NCBI GenBank assembly: GCA_012932295.1
Contig: JAAONU010000004.1
Span: 10,230,630 to 10,294,629, forward strand
Source of the DNA: Cyclina sinensis
Taxonomy: Eukaryota > Mollusca > Bivalvia > Venerida > Veneridae
Length of the DNA: 64,000 nucleotides
Direction: 5' to 3'
The position numbers were made by a program, and so were the translations under genes. Positions 10,661-23,900 of this stretch are shown piece by piece. Position 1 is the first letter of the stretch. Each line of letters begins with the position of its first letter. The notes beneath the pieces were generated by a model. It made no database searches and was not told the origin of the DNA. It saw only the letters and a list, made by a program, of their open reading frames with translations.

Positions 10661-11880
10661 TCTTTATTTTTAGAAGGTAAAATATACAGACATACAAACA
10701 ATATATTCGTACACCTTAGTTTGCACATGGCCTTCTACAACAAACATGTACCAACACAAACTGGTAAAAATCAACAAAAATATAAATGACAATCACAAAT
10801 ACTCTGACAAAATGGATTACAATAGTTATTATACTGCATTAAAAGTCTGATATACAATCACAAATATACATACAAAATGCCTCATGTAAGTTATTATATG
10901 GTATTAGGATATCTTAGGTATTTAACAGATGTATTTTTAATGTTTTTTTAAATGAATTAAGTGAATGACTTGACCAAATAGGAACAGGCAAATTGTTCCA
11001 GTTCTTTGCACATATATATGTAAAAGATTTTTTTTTCATGTAATTAGTACGAAGTTTTGGAATCACGATATCATTATTGGTAATTGATCGAAGACAATAC
11101 ATATTATTGCTGGAAAATTTAATATTTCGAGTATGTATTTAGGCATATTGTGTAATGATTTGAAAACAAGCACTACTGTATGATAGTAACAGCTGTTTTC
11201 GAAAGATAGCCACTGCAGGTCATTCAGTAATGTTTTATTGCACATACGAGGAGGTTTATATTTTACTATTCGTGAAACTCTTGACTGTAGCTTTTGCATA
11301 GTATTTATACACCTTTTACTTGTTCCCCATATATTGTACAACAGTAGTCCATCGTTGATAGAATGTATGCGTTGTAATGCATGATTTTCATATCATCAAT
11401 TTAGTTATAAGATATTCGTCGAAGAAAAGATTTTTTTAATTTATTTGGGAGCACACTTTTGAAATCTGAACATTCCAAGTCAATGCGTTTTCTGCGTAAA
11501 TACCAAACACCTTTTGAACTGTTCAACAGTAACATTTTGTATGTTTATATCACTAACAGTCAGATTCAATTATAAGTTTTTGTCAGTTCTACGTTTGTTT
11601 GTATTGGTTATTACCATGCATTTTGTTTTAGTTGGTTTGAATGACAGTAAATGTTATTTAAATGGCACTACGATATTACTCCATTTAAATTCCCTTGAAG
11701 TTTACATTCTACAAATTTTATGTCTTCGTCTGATTCATAAAGAGTTGAGTCGTTAGCATATAAATCGATTTGCCCGGATATAATGAAAGCAATGTCATTT
11801 ACGTAAAGGGAAAAAGAATAGGTCCTAATATAGAACATTGAGGAACTCCAGAAGAAACATTTAAAGAATTTGAAAAAAGT
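10661..11880 (-). pseudogene. Decayed non-LTR reverse transcriptase fragment
   Basis: Minus-strand remnants in RT order. Near 11850-11860 the frame reads SSGVPQCSILGPILF (RT block with Gly-to-Cys). Near 11760 a YAND sequence stands where YADD is expected. 11063-11341 encodes a connection/thumb segment (MYNIWGTSKRCINTMQKLQS onward), and 10914-11102 encodes the C-terminal SITNNDIVIPKLRTNY and NWNNLPVPIWSSHSLNSF motifs. The segments lie in different frames with stops between them, so the copy is dead. It ends about 100 bp upstream of the ELP2 start codon, leaving little room for an ELP2 promoter free of repeat sequence. Confidence 0.75.
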
Positions 11881-11980
11881 ATTTTTGTACTTTATAACCC
11901 GAGTTCTGTTAGACTCTGTTCTGTTCTACATGCGTTCTCGTGTCAATAGCTTCAAAGCTGCTGTTGATTCAGATGAAACA

Positions 11981-11991
11981 AAGATGGCAGC
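11981..11991 (+). promoter_or_regulatory. YY1-like motif overlapping the ELP2 start codon
   Basis: AAGATGGCAGC spans the initiator ATG (11984-11986). It gives a purine at -3 (A, favourable Kozak context) and also matches the YY1 core except at one base. Compare AAAGATGGCTGC upstream of the divergent DDX23. Confidence 0.35.
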
Positions 11992-14900
11992 GATTGACAC
12001 ATGTTTCATCAGCTGTGGATGTAACAGAACGCCTAACTGCGCTGACTGGGGGAGAAACAATCTAATTTGCTATGGATCAGCAAGAGCTGTTGTTATTTAT
12101 CAGCCAGAGGTTAAGAATACTGATACAAAACCTTGTGTAATTTTATAAATGGTTAAGAAACTTGGACATTTGCCATTTTCGCACCCAATTTTGTTCGGTC
12201 TTGAATTTTGTAGGCTGAAAAATGTCATTGAAACATTAGTTTTGTAGAAAGGATCAACCAGTACATTACACTTTAAATATAGGAAAGTGTGTGTAAGTTT
12301 TGAAGCTTGCTTAAATAGCATACTCTACACTTAAGACCTTGGTGATGCCTCAATAAAAATGAGCCTTCAAATTGATCAAGGAAATGTTTTGAATATTTGA
12401 CTTTTTATGTCTGTTTTTAAGTTGCTGAGGTATATTTTTATTATTTTAATATAACTTCTTTTGATAATTCAAATTATGATTCCTGGAATTGTTTATCAAA
12501 TTTCAATAGATTTTTTCTTTCTATTTTTTCAGACTAGGGAAGAACAAGCATCAGGATGTATTCTGCAGACTTTGACTGGACATAAGGAGAAAGTTAACTG
12601 CACAAGATGGATACAAAGAAATGATCTTGGTAAAAAATAAAGACCTAGATATGATTGGATATTTAAGGCCCTTGATAATAATATTACTATGATCAAGGCT
12701 TCTTCTGAAATATTTTTAGTTGGCACTAACAAACTTGCCAGCTGGATTAAACATAAAATAATAATGATGATAGGAAATATATACATGATGAAAGTGATCA
12801 TGATTATGTTGACAGTGATGGTTTCTGTGGTTATAATGTTGATTGTGATGATGATACTACAAGGAAATAAACAATCAGAAATTGTAAATTATAGAAATAG
12901 GAAAATTGAATTCTTAAATTAAAATGATTTTATATACCTGATAATAAACACTTAATGTTGCTTTTGTCTTAATTCAATTTATGATTTCTTCTCTGTACAG
13001 TTGGTGAGACAGAGTTTGTGTCTGGATCAGTGGACAAAACAGTTATAGTTTGGGAAAAGAATGAAGAAGCAGTAAGTGTAGTTGGCATTACAGAGTTAGT
13101 GATGTGATATTTTAATATAAATAAATACAAATAAATACATTTCATGACTAAGTTTATCACAAACAAGAAAGGAATTCCATTTAAATTGTGTACTATGAAA
13201 CATTTGTACAAACTTTCAGCTATAAAAATATGTCCGCTATTTTTAAAGTTTCTAAAATCTTAGGTATTGTTCATTGTTTCAGTTCACCATCAAACAAATA
13301 TTATCAGGACATTCAGCACCAGTTACTGCCCTTGATGCCTTGTATGTTACTGATGGTTCTGGTCAAGGGGGACAACTCTGCAGAACTGTTATAACCACAG
13401 CATCAGTGGACTCTACAGTCAAAGTGTGGGTGCGACTTGTAAATCAGGGTTAGTATCAGCTAGATACTTACCTACTAGACAGCTTGTATCAACAAAGAAT
13501 AGACCCTGATACATGTATTTCTTGTAAAAAAAATTATGCCACTCATTTTTTCTCTAAGTCTTCAGCAAAATTATCTTTTTATGAGTTTCCTCTTTTAGAT
13601 GTCATTTTCTGGATTCAAATTGAAACTTACATAAGGTCAGGGTCTTGCCAGATAATTAAGTAATTTGTTGCAAGACTGTTTTCAACTTTTCCTTTCCCAT
13701 CTCAAAACAAACTCAGTTTTCATATTGTTCATCTGATTGGCTCAAACCTTCTTGTATGGTTTATATTACAGACTTTTTGGAGACACAGTCAATCAACTAT
13801 GGTTCTGGATTTGCACTGGACATCAGTGTGACAGTTTTACCTAACACATCATGTAAGATTTTAAACAAACAAAAAAGTTAAACCTTAAAGGGATTTTTTA
13901 TGGACAAAAATCAAAGAAAAGTTCTATATAGTCTGCAATTCTTTTGTTGCAAATGAAGATTTTTTTTAAACTTCATTTGGTCAAGAGCCTTATTTTATGT
14001 CTTTGAATGTCAGGATTCTGTTTGATGGGTACTGTTGAACAGTTTAATTAAGATTTTTGGTATATTTAGCATTACCTATTGAAACATCAGTTTTCTGGAT
14101 CCTTACTCAGAACAGTTGGCATTAGAAAAATACTGATTCTGTAATCGTGCTTTGTTAATTGCATCAAATAGGTAACTTGCATTTGAATTATTGACATTCC
14201 TCACATAATTATTAATCTAAAATATGCAAAATGTCTGGAAATCTATACTTTAACTTTTTGACCTATGGAGATAGGTTTTTACAAACAGGTTTTTGACTTT
14301 TGACCTGTTTTTACTTTAAGTTATTACTTAATAAGTAATTATGTTCTTCCGTAGGTTTGTTGTTGGCTTGTGCATGTGATGACCAGAAAGTACATGTATA
14401 TACAGAACAGTTAAAAGAGGATAAAACACAGGTATGTCAGTTTCCTTTCAGTTGTTTTTGGTGTAAATACCATATACGATCAAAACTCGATCAAATAGAT
14501 CATAGTAAAAGAAACTCTTGTGTACCTTGAAAACATTTCCTTTGCCCCTTCAGAACTTCTTGCTAGGAAAAGAAGATGCAGTGCAAGGGAAATGTGATTC
14601 TATGAAAAAAATAACGTTCATCACCGATTACCCTCATTCATTATGCTTACAGAGTTGAACTGCTATAATAGATCTGATATTTTTGTAGTTGTTCAGCATT
14701 TAAGACATACATGTAGGAAGATGAACAAGCATAAAATATCAGCTCATAAAGACTGTTTACCTTTGGAGGCAAAATAGTGAGACTAATCACGGATTTGAAG
14801 AGACACATTTGGACTGTTGTTTGAAATGTTTGTCACAGCATGTTGTTTTTTTTGTGTGTTTCTTTTACTACATTGATTTAAAATCTTTTATGATATATCC

Positions 14901-17900
14901 ATACTGAACTGTAAGTATTGACAACTTCCTGATGAGTTTGTCAAGAAATTGCTGCTCCCATTGAACAAAATGTAAAGGTTAGTTTTCAGATTTAAGTCAA
15001 GTTACTTGTTAAAATTTTGACATGATATTATATGTAATATATCGCATTGTCCATTTTCAGTTTGTATCTGTTATCACATTACCAGGACATGAAGACTGGG
15101 TCAGGGCTGTCGACTTTACAGTAGATGGTAAAAAATAACAGTTCTTTTTTAAGAGATTTACAGTTGTTACCTTGAAATTCAATAGTAAAACTCTGTTAAA
15201 TTTGCAACTTAACTGTTGAAGTAGTGGTGCTTAAAAGAAGGCTGTGTGTAAAGGTAAGACAAGGAGAAATAACAATATAGTGTTTATGCAGGTGTACTCA
15301 GGCTTAGTCCCTGGTATTTGAATTCTGAGGTCCAATAATTAAAGGGAGATGACTTTAAAAAAACAATTGAGGGATTGTCATGTACAATAATTATGGGCTT
15401 GAATCTTTCTTCTTTCCTTACTCTCTGCCTGTGTGAGAAAGTTTACAGTTTCTCAGAGGTGTAGTGGTAGTACTTACGAGGGTTGATCCAGAAATAATGT
15501 CACTACCTTCATATTTTTTTTATTTCTTAAGGTATGGTATCGAAATTTCTATATGTTAGTTCTCTAAGACTTTTTTATTCACTGACCAAGTAGCGTTAAA
15601 TTTGACCTTCACATATTTTCACTACACACTATCATAAAACCGTAGTGATGCATGGTCGCCGCGCGTGAAAATATGCCGTGTTGTGGACTTACGATCTCAA
15701 ATTAAAGTAAAAATTTGCTGAGTAACAATGCGCGAAATCATAGGATGTTATGATGACGTGACGTCATGAATGTCAGTTATCATGTGCTGGAATTCTATTG
15801 ATGTGGTTTAAATTTAGCGTGCGTAACCTATGTTTGAAGTCGGGTGGTGCGTAAGCCAAAGATGTCAATATCCGACAAAACGCCACAACGGGCAATTATT
15901 CACTTCTGCTATAAACTCGGGAAGTCGCCATTAGATACGGTCTGCATGATCAATGAAACATACGGCGAAACTAAAGTGAACAGAAGGTTAGTGTATAGAT
16001 GGTTCCAGCGATTCAATGACGGAGATGAGTCACTTGAGGACAAAGAGAGACCTGGAAGGCCAGTTGATGCACGATCGGATCACAACGTCAAACTTGTTTC
16101 AGACGCCGTCAATGAAGATCGACGTTCAACGATTAGAGCGTTATGCGAAGATCTTGATATGAGCTTCGGTACAGTTCAAAGAATACTACATGAAGACTTG
16201 AAAATGAGGCGGGTGAGTGCTCGCTGGGTTCCCCGGTTATTAAAAGATGAAGAAATGGCAACTCGTGTAAAGGAATCACAGCGATTTTTACGGCGGTGGA
16301 AGAAGGAGGGGTACGACTTTCTGAGACGAATCATAACAGCAGACGAAACATGGGTTTATTTCTTCGATCCGGAGTCCAAGATGCAATCGAGCCAATGGAA
16401 AAACATCGACTCGCCGCCTCCAAAGAAGGCACGCACCTGCAGGACCGTTGGAAAGCACATGTTTATTGTGTTTTTCGACATGGAGGGTGTTGTGTTATGC
16501 CATGCTGTTCCCAAGGGCCAAACTGTCAATGCAAAGTATTATTCGAAGGTAAGCGCTTTCATATTAAAAAAACACCACTTCCTGTTTTTGAATATGACTA
16601 ATTCCTTTTAAGATTTTATGACAAATGATCGCTGATTAATATGCCTAGCTGCAATGTGGAGTCTACCCAATATTTGAGTGATTATAAATTTGCTCTACTG
16701 CAGGTGCTAACCACCCAACTCATGACTGCATTGCGTAAAAAGAGAAGACATTTCTATGAAGACATTGAGCGGTGTATCCTACATCACGACAATGCCACGC
16801 CTCATACGGCACGTGAGACAAGACTCACTTTTGATGTCATGGGAATGGAGACACTTCCGCACCCACCATACAGTCCGGATCTCGCGCCCTGTGACTTTGC
16901 CTTGTTTCCTTACCTGAAAAAACAGCTCCGTGGAACTAATTTCCAGACATTGGGTGAACTACCTGCAACAAGACTTTCTCAGCTCTTTCCAGAGATTGGT
17001 TTGGGGATGTTTTCAGAAAATGGGTGTCCAGACACGAACGATGCGTATTGCATCAAGGACGGTACTTTGAAAAGGAGTGACAATCAAATAACCTAAACGA
17101 CGTACGATTCAAATAACGTCCGTGACGTCGTTGGTGCGCGGCGCTAGTCAATACCCTGCCTCCTTAATTGTCCTATATTTCGAAAGTGGCAAGTCCGATT
17201 TAAATAATTTTTGCAGAGTAAACTTCAAAGATAATGAAGTGCTGCAGTACAAATTTTCCGTTTGATACGTCCATCAGAAAAGATTTCATCACGTCAGTGA
17301 CATTACTTTTGGATCAACCCTCGTACATACCCAGAATGTAATGGATTGAGGGTCTGTTTATAATTGAACCTCCTTTGAAATGTATATAACCAAAAAAATC
17401 TCAAAACCAAACCTAAATGTTTTGAATTGATGTGAATTTCTGTGAAATAAATACGTTTACCACAAGACCGAAATATCCAAGAATCTGATAATCTCACACA
17501 CTGAGTGGTTAAACATAAACTTGTGAATTTGTTGTAGATTCAGGTGATATCCTATTGGCAAGTGCTGCCCAGGATTATACAATACGAGTGTGGAGATTTT
17601 CACATCGCGAAACAGACACTGGCAAAAGAATAGACTCAATCCTAGATCTGCCACTTGACAAGGATATACAGATGAGGGAAAACACGTTTTCATTTAATCA
17701 TAAAGGTAAAACTTCATCCTTTGCCATATGAAACATGCCTCCTTTTTCTTGCTGCCTTTTCGAAGATAAAGGTGGTATGGTTTGTAGGTGGTTAGATGTG
17801 AGTCCGGTTTATGTTGCATATTATCAGTCCTGAGGAATATCTCTTTTTGGTAAACTAGAGCTTTGATGAGTTTTTAGTCTAGCACAATCCTGTGTTCGAA

Positions 17901-20900
17901 AACACAGAAAATAGGGATTTGAAATTGATTCGAAAATGTTTCTTTTTTTTGCAAATTGTAGGAGTTGAGATGATTATTTATTGCAAAATTTCGGTATTTT
18001 AGCCCTTAACCTGCTGGAACCGAAATTGATTAGCCTTTGCCACCAGTATAGAGCCAGGCCAGCCTGCACATCCGTGCAGTCTGACCAGGCTCTATACTGT
18101 TGGTAGCTCAATTTTTGTGTTTTGATATTGAAATCCCTTGAACTTTGAATGGACTGTTCCAAATTCAAGGCTGGACAAATCCATTACAAAAATTCAGCAG
18201 GTTCAGGGTTAGACAACACAGCAGTGAATGTTAACATTTTTGGATGTAGTAAATTTTGTTAACCGTACCAAGTACTCTATACAACACGTTATGAATGTTC
18301 ATTTATTGAGGAATGTTTTATTTAATGTTCTATTACGTACTATATCACTGGAGAATTTATACTTAAGAAGTTGATTGGGCCTTTTACAAGAGATCAATAT
18401 AAGAAATTTAATCGAAATATCAAGACCTTTTGTTTTGTAAAAAAAATTGTATTAACTTCGCATGTTTCAGATATTCCCTTGGTTTATGCTGTTAGTCTAG
18501 AGACAGTGCTCAGTGGACATGAAAACTGGATATATACTGTGAAATGGAAACCTCGTGTTCTAAATGGTAAAAAACTTAATACCTGGTCTGATACATTTCT
18601 GATTCACTATTTGTAACATGTTGAAAATGATTTTCAAAGGGTGGAGGTTGTAAAGGGTCTGCAAAGAAATATATAACGGCTAAAAGCCAAGGAACAATGT
18701 TTGTTTAACTGAAAAACTTCCTTCAGTTATATAACAATAATGTTGTTACTTAACCAGTATTTCCTTTTAATACAATTGTAGCATTTTTATTAGAATGTAA
18801 GATCACATGTATGTTTTGCCCCAGTCCATCTGTGCATTTTGTCAGTACATCTGTCCATCTGTATATTTGTCTGTCCATCTATTCATTTATCTGTACACTT
18901 TTCAGTACATATATTCATTTGTCAGTACATCTGTTCATTTATCAGTACATTTGTCAGTACATCTGTTCATTTGTCAGTACATTTGTCAGTACATATATTC
19001 ATTTGTCAGTACATCTGTTCATTTATCTGTACACTTTTCAGTACATATATTCATTTGTCAGTACATCTGTTCATTTATATGTACACTTTTCAGTACATAT
19101 ATTCATTTGTCAGTACATCCGTTCATTTATCTGTACACTTTTCAGTACATATATTCTTTTGTCAGTACATCTGTTAGTTTATCTGTACACTTTTCAGTAC
19201 ATATATTCATTTGTCAGTACCTCTGTTGAAACAAGAAAGAGGATGGTCTTATGAGTGAAAACTGATTCATCTATATCAGGTCTGAAGAAATGCCCCTCTT
19301 CATCCTTTATCTTTGAACATATTTTGTATCTTCTTTTGCTGCTTTTTCCTGTTGTTATTAAAGTTTGATATGTATGTATCATTGATAATGATTGATTGAT
19401 TTTCTCCATTGTTTTTCAGAAGGTAGACTTCATCAGGAAATGTGTCTGTTATCTGTTTCAATGGATAAAACTATGATATTGTGGAGGCCTGAACCAGAGT
19501 CAGGTGTTTGGACAGAACAGGTATGTACTAGTGTGACAGTCTTCATAATATTCATTGTGAAATTCTAATTTTAAATTAAGAATTGCTGAATTCACAGCGA
19601 GAAAAATTTTCACTGGTCATGTAAGGAGAGTTGGTAATGGAGTTATGGGTCCAGGATGTAAGCATGGTTTTCAGATACCAGACAATTCCATAATGTGTAA
19701 TGGGAATTTAGCAAGGTGTAGGAATTTAAGACCAGCATCAATATATATTTTAGTGAAATTTAATTGCACTGCTTGTACAATAACTAACTAGCTTATGGTT
19801 GTAGCAACTTTGTTAGAGTTAATTGTACCACCTTGGAATCAGTTTGAATCCCTCTCTTCCAACAGTGTGCATTAGTGATATGGACATAGAATTCTTCAAA
19901 ACTTTTATATATGGAACTATAGAAATGCGCAATAAGTTACAATATCACTTTACAGGTGAGGGTTGGAGAAGTGGGTGGTAACACACTGGGACTGTATGGA
20001 GGGATGTTTGGTTGCCATGGTGATGCCATCTTAGCCCATGGTTACCAGGGGGCTTTTCATCATTGGTCATTGAATAAGGTAAGAGGAGTGGCCTTAATAA
20101 AAATAGCAGAATATGGAAAACCTCTAACTGAATGATCATTCTGTGACTGATTTAAAAGTGGCTGCCAGTCAGTGACAAATGACCAAAAATAAAGAAAATG
20201 CAATATGGAAAAAAGGAATTCTGATATTTGGGGCAGAATTTTAAACGATGTTTAAGAAGTTCTTGAAATATGCATGTTGGCTGTGTAGATTCTGAACAGG
20301 AACTACAGAAGCATGAATAAATTGTCTGTAATGTTGGTAATTAGGAGCTAGTGAATACTACATGTATCTTAACACTAAACATAAATGTACTATTCTTTGT
20401 TCATGTAAATCGAGCAAAAAATGCACTTGATAAACTGTTTAGCATTGTAGTAGAAGATGTGAAGCCAGAGAAAAATATATGTCTGAAGCTGTTTTTCTGT
20501 AGTGTTTCATGCTTGTCTGTTTTTTTTATCACAGGAATTAAACACTTGGGAACATATGGTGACCTGTAGTGGCCATTTTGACTCTGTTGAAGACATTGAG
20601 TGGGATAAGAAGGGAGGTAATTTCTTGCTGAGTTGCAGTTTGGATGAAACAGTGAGGTTACATGCCCCTTGGGTTAAAAAGGACAGGAAGGTATACATGT
20701 AAATAGTGCGAACATGTGTATAATGTATAGAGTTTCATTCTCAAATTTGTTTTATAATGGCCCAGATTCAGTTCAGTTCAGATCTAAAAATATCTGTAGA
20801 AGGTCAGACAGTAATATTGTTGCTTTAGAGAGCTGCATTACTTAACAAAGATTTGTAGAAATAAAAATTCTTTTGAAAAAAAAAATTGCTTTGATATCCA

Positions 20901-23900
20901 TTTTCACAGGGTTGTCTTTATTGCTTAACAAGACCTGAATGAACAAATTGCAGTAGAACAAAATAAAGCTATTACTGTAATACAAAAATATTCTTCAGAC
21001 TCGACATTACTTTTGCTAAGAGAAGTAATTGAAGAATGAATTCTACAAAATTTATTGTAGAGGTGTATTTAGACTGTATATATTGCTATTACCTGTAGAT
21101 AGTGTAAAGCTTTTTAAACTTAATTTCACACTATTAATTTATTCATGATTTATTCATGTTTGTGTTAACTAGAACTTTGTTTAGATGAATAAGTCAGTAA
21201 GCATTTTCTAAATTCATTTATTATACTGGATATGCCTTCCGAGTGTAAAAAGGTGTCTAAAGTCTTACAAAATTGTTGTTATAATAGGTACTATGGTATG
21301 AGATAGCACGTCCACAAGTTCATGGATACTCTCTACAGTGTCTAGCAATGATCAACCGATATCAATACGCCTCAGGCGCAGACGAAAAAGTAGTACGGGT
21401 ATTTGACGCAACAGATAACTTTATTGAAAACTTCTGTAATTTATGTGGTTTGAACTTTAAAAATGAAAGTCAAACAGAAGAAGCTAAAAATAGACCTGTA
21501 GGTGCCAGCGTACCAGCTCTAGGACTGTCAAATAAAGCAATATTTTCGGATGGTGCGGCGGACTTGACTGAAGATCTGGAAATTAAACCTGGTGATAATG
21601 AACAATACACAGATAATGTGTTTACTAGAACTTTGCTAGAAGGTATTGAACTTAGATTATTGTAGTCATTTTAATATAAGCTACTTACATTCTTATAAGT
21701 TCAAAAGAATTTGAGACTAAAAAATGCAGACAAATTACATCTTGGTCATATTGTTTGAACCTCTTCAGATGAAAGTTTGCATTGTACACTTTTCTGCCAC
21801 TGAAGTTAAGGCCTGGTCATATTTTACAGAAGTTGAACCTGCTTCGATAGGTAAAATATTTTTACTTCGGACAGCCTGTGCTGTAAACTGATTTTTCTTT
21901 TCAATAAGTTACAACAAACTGCAAAAGAACACAATTACTTCATACAGAGGAACCATTCTGTGGTCCCTTCAATATTTTAAATGGAAGATGTGATATAGAT
22001 AAAACTATGATTGTTTGAAAAAATTGTCAAGACCAGTGCCAATTAGAGGAAGTGCTTTTTGGCTTCATCTATGAAAAAATATTATCTTACATCTCTCTAT
22101 CCATTCTTTGTAAAAGAACACCCAAGGAAGTGGAAGAGAGCATTTGTTTTCAGAATTATTCCCTTTACTCATTAATGCTACTAAAATATTTATCAGTTTT
22201 TAACTAAATATTTACAAGCCCCACCCAGTGAGGAGCATTTACTACAGAACTCTTTATGGCCGGAGGTACAGAAACTGTATGGACACGGTTACGAGATATT
22301 TGCCCTGGCTTGTGATCCTCAAGGAAAGGTCCTGGCCAGTGCTTGTAAGGTGAGAATTATAAAGTGCCCTTATAAAATCTTGTAGTGCCTGCTTGTTTAT
22401 CATTTATTTATATAAATTCAGTCTTCTGTGTCAAGGAATCAGTTTTTTTGATCAGTGATCTAGAGTGTTGGTCAATTAATGACCCAACATGTTCGGGTTA
22501 GAATCTTATGATGTCAGAGGCTTTTTTTTTCTGATCCATTGATCTTTTGTTTTATGTGTAAAAAGTTGTAAGAATATTGTTGAAAACAATAAGTAACAGA
22601 TCTACTAGTAAATTTTGTACAAGTGTTTTGGTGCCTGTCTAGAATTCTTCTGAATCTGGTAATAGATGTTGTCTATTGCATGATTTTTGTGTCGCCCTTT
22701 TGAAGAAATGGTGATACATAGGGATCGCTTTGTCTGTTGGTCTGTCGTCACGAAAACTTAAAGTTGGCTATAACTTTGCCATTTCTTAACGTTTCCTCAT
22801 CAAACTTTCAAATTGAATTGCTTACCACAACAGGGTCGTGATGATGCCAAAACCTTTAGGTCAAGTCACATTTGACAGAGTTATGCCCCTTTTTGTACTT
22901 GGATTTTGTCACGAAAACTTAACATTGGCTATAACTGCCATTTCTTAATATTTCTTCATCAAACTTTCCAATTGTTATGCTTACAGTTGTATCGTTTACA
23001 ACATTGGGATCGCTTTGTCTGTCTGTCTGTCAGTCCGTTTGTCACGAAAACTTAACATTTGCGATAACTTTGCCATTTCTTAACATTTCTTCATTAAACT
23101 TTCACATAATATTACTTATGACTACAGGGTAGTGAAGATGCAAAAGTCTTCAGGACAAGACCACATTTAGTGGAGTTATGCCCCTTTTTGTACTTGGACT
23201 AACATGCTGTCTTTTCCAGCAGGCTCTTGTTAACCTTTTGAGTTATTGCATTATTGTTAAAGGTCAGTTTTTATACAGCAGAGCATAAATTGTAAGCTGT
23301 TGAACTGTCAAAGAATTAGGTCATATTCTCAGAACAGTTTGAATGTAAGTCAAAATAAATGAAATTACTACTTTCGTGTATGTAAAAAAAATATATATTT
23401 TTATTTATATTTCAGGCTGCCAAAGCAGAATTTGCATCTGTGATATTATGGGATACTGTAACCTGGCAACAGATTTGTACTCTAGAAGGTCATAACCTCA
23501 CTGTGACACAGATTGTGTTTTCCCACACTGGAGAGTATCTGCTGACTGTATCAAGGGACAGAACTTGGTTTCTATACAAGAGAAAAGCGGAAGACAGTCC
23601 TGAATCAGGTTTAATTCTTTTTATGACTGAATTTCTAACTGGAATATTGTCAGGCCGTAGGAGAAAAGAAGTAACAGATATAAACTCTTGTCTTTTTATC
23701 ACATCACTAAGGCAAATTAGTCTTTTGATTATACAATTAGGCAAATTACACCTAACTGAAGAGTTGACTGTAGCTTGTGTGTGTTGTTATTGCATAAACT
23801 TTTGAAATAGTGCTTTGAGGAATACTTCTAAGATTTCAGACTGAAATGCTGCAAACTGAAATGAATTTTGCAAGTGGAATTCTACTTAAATGTATATAAG

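Noticed and set aside
12689..12922. 77-codon Met/Ile-rich ORF
   Set aside because: GAT/ATG-rich simple sequence in ELP2 intron 2; no homology recognised.
18807..19254. Three overlapping plus-strand ORFs of 112-147 codons with Tyr/Ser/Cys-rich repeats
   Set aside because: Translations of the 52-bp satellite in all three frames; inside an ELP2 intron and without gene signals.
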